Source: Bacillus atrophaeus
GTDB taxonomy: Bacteria > Bacillota > Bacilli > Bacillales > Bacillaceae
DNA: 64,000 nt
Direction: 5' to 3'
NCBI RefSeq assembly: GCF_001584335.1
Contig: NZ_LSBB01000020.1
Coordinates: 186,001-250,000, forward strand
In this document: in pieces, positions 63,858 through 64,000 of the stretch
How the letters are laid out: each line of letters starts with the position of its first letter
How positions within the stretch are numbered: the first letter of the stretch is position 1
Position numbers and translations under genes: made by a program
Notes under the pieces: generated by a model
Told to the model about the DNA's origin: nothing
The model's input: the letters and a program-made list of their open reading frames with translations, nothing else
The model's database searches: none

Positions 63858-64000
63858 ATGGATAAAACAATTGTTTTCAAATGCGGGGGGAGCGTCATCC
63901 GGGAGCTTTCTGCCGAATTTTTTCATAATGTAAAAGAATTGATGCAATCAGGCTGGAATATCGCCATCGTCCACGGCGGCGGCCCGGAAATTACAGATAT
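63858..64000 (+). CDS. argB: Acetylglutamate kinase ArgB (5' part only)
   Basis: The frame opens 13 bases after argJ with ATG behind AGGGGAG and reads MDKTIVFKCGGSVIRELSAE, continuing to NIAIVHGGGPEITD at the window edge. The K(C)GGS and VHGGGPEI motifs are those of the amino-acid kinase ArgB, which phosphorylates N-acetylglutamate. About 47 of roughly 258 residues are inside the window. Confidence 0.95.
   Translation, partial: MDKTIVFKCGGSVIRELSAEFFHNVKELMQSGWNIAIVHGGGPEITD

Overview
The window is ordinary chromosome from a low-GC Gram-positive of the Bacillus subtilis group, most likely the B. amyloliquefaciens/velezensis branch. Gene order follows B. subtilis 168 from yhjE-sipV through addBA, sbcDC, gerP, wprA, asnO, the yis and yit genes, to argCJB. 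Protein lengths match B. subtilis closely, AGGAGG ribosome sites and TTG/GTG starts are frequent, and spore genes (gerP operon, cotH-like yisJ, asnO, Spo0E-like yisI) are present. I see no rRNA, tRNA, insertion sequence, prophage or CRISPR array. Gene symbols are B. subtilis names assigned from remembered protein families and gene order; no database was searched.

Layout. 1-5.8 kb: membrane protein yhjE, signal peptidase sipV, a flavin monooxygenase (yhjG) with its MarR-type neighbour (yhjH), permease yhjN, copper-storage protein yhjQ and ferritin-like yhjR. 5.9-18.1 kb: DNA repair block addB-addA-sbcD-sbcC-yisB. 18.1-22.7 kb: gerPABCDEF on the minus strand, a DUF418 membrane protein, yisI and yisJ. 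22.8-34.2 kb: yisK, yisL, wall protease wprA, yisN, asnO, yisP, MATE pump yisQ, AraC regulator yisR and a heme O synthase gene. 34.2-39.7 kb: iolQ (degA) and iolX (yisS), then a decayed stretch with an inosose-dehydratase-like remnant, broken yisU and broken yisV around intact yisT and yisX. 39.7-44.8 kb: hydrolase yisY, then a sulfur block: sulfate activation and reduction (yitA-yisZ-yitB) divergent from sulfolactate synthesis (yitC-yitD). 44.8-53.1 kb: yitE to yitL, including yitJ behind an S-box riboswitch. 53.1-54.2 kb: a second decayed stretch with a HAAS-domain remnant, a DUF3784 gene and the 3' end of a thermolysin-type protease. 54.2-61.3 kb: yitS to yitZ. 61.4-64 kb: arginine operon argC-argJ-argB, cut by the window edge.

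How the parts connect. AddAB resects double-strand breaks; SbcCD processes hairpins and blocked ends. The sulfur genes form a path on paper from sulfate through APS, PAPS and sulfite to phosphosulfolactate and sulfolactate, a known spore solute. Several operators are readable: two near-identical palindromes at yhjG and yhjH, a CsoR-like palindrome before the copper-storage gene, an exact IolQ-type operator before iolX, sigma-K and sigma-H style promoters before gerPA and yisK, and ARG boxes before argC.

Nothing here is clearly a wholly new system. The best leads are the CsoR-like operator at yhjQ, the paired MarR operators, the sulfate-to-sulfolactate neighbourhood, the lipoprotein form of the Ipi inhibitor, the CotH-like protein with a degraded active-site motif, and the two gene-decay zones.
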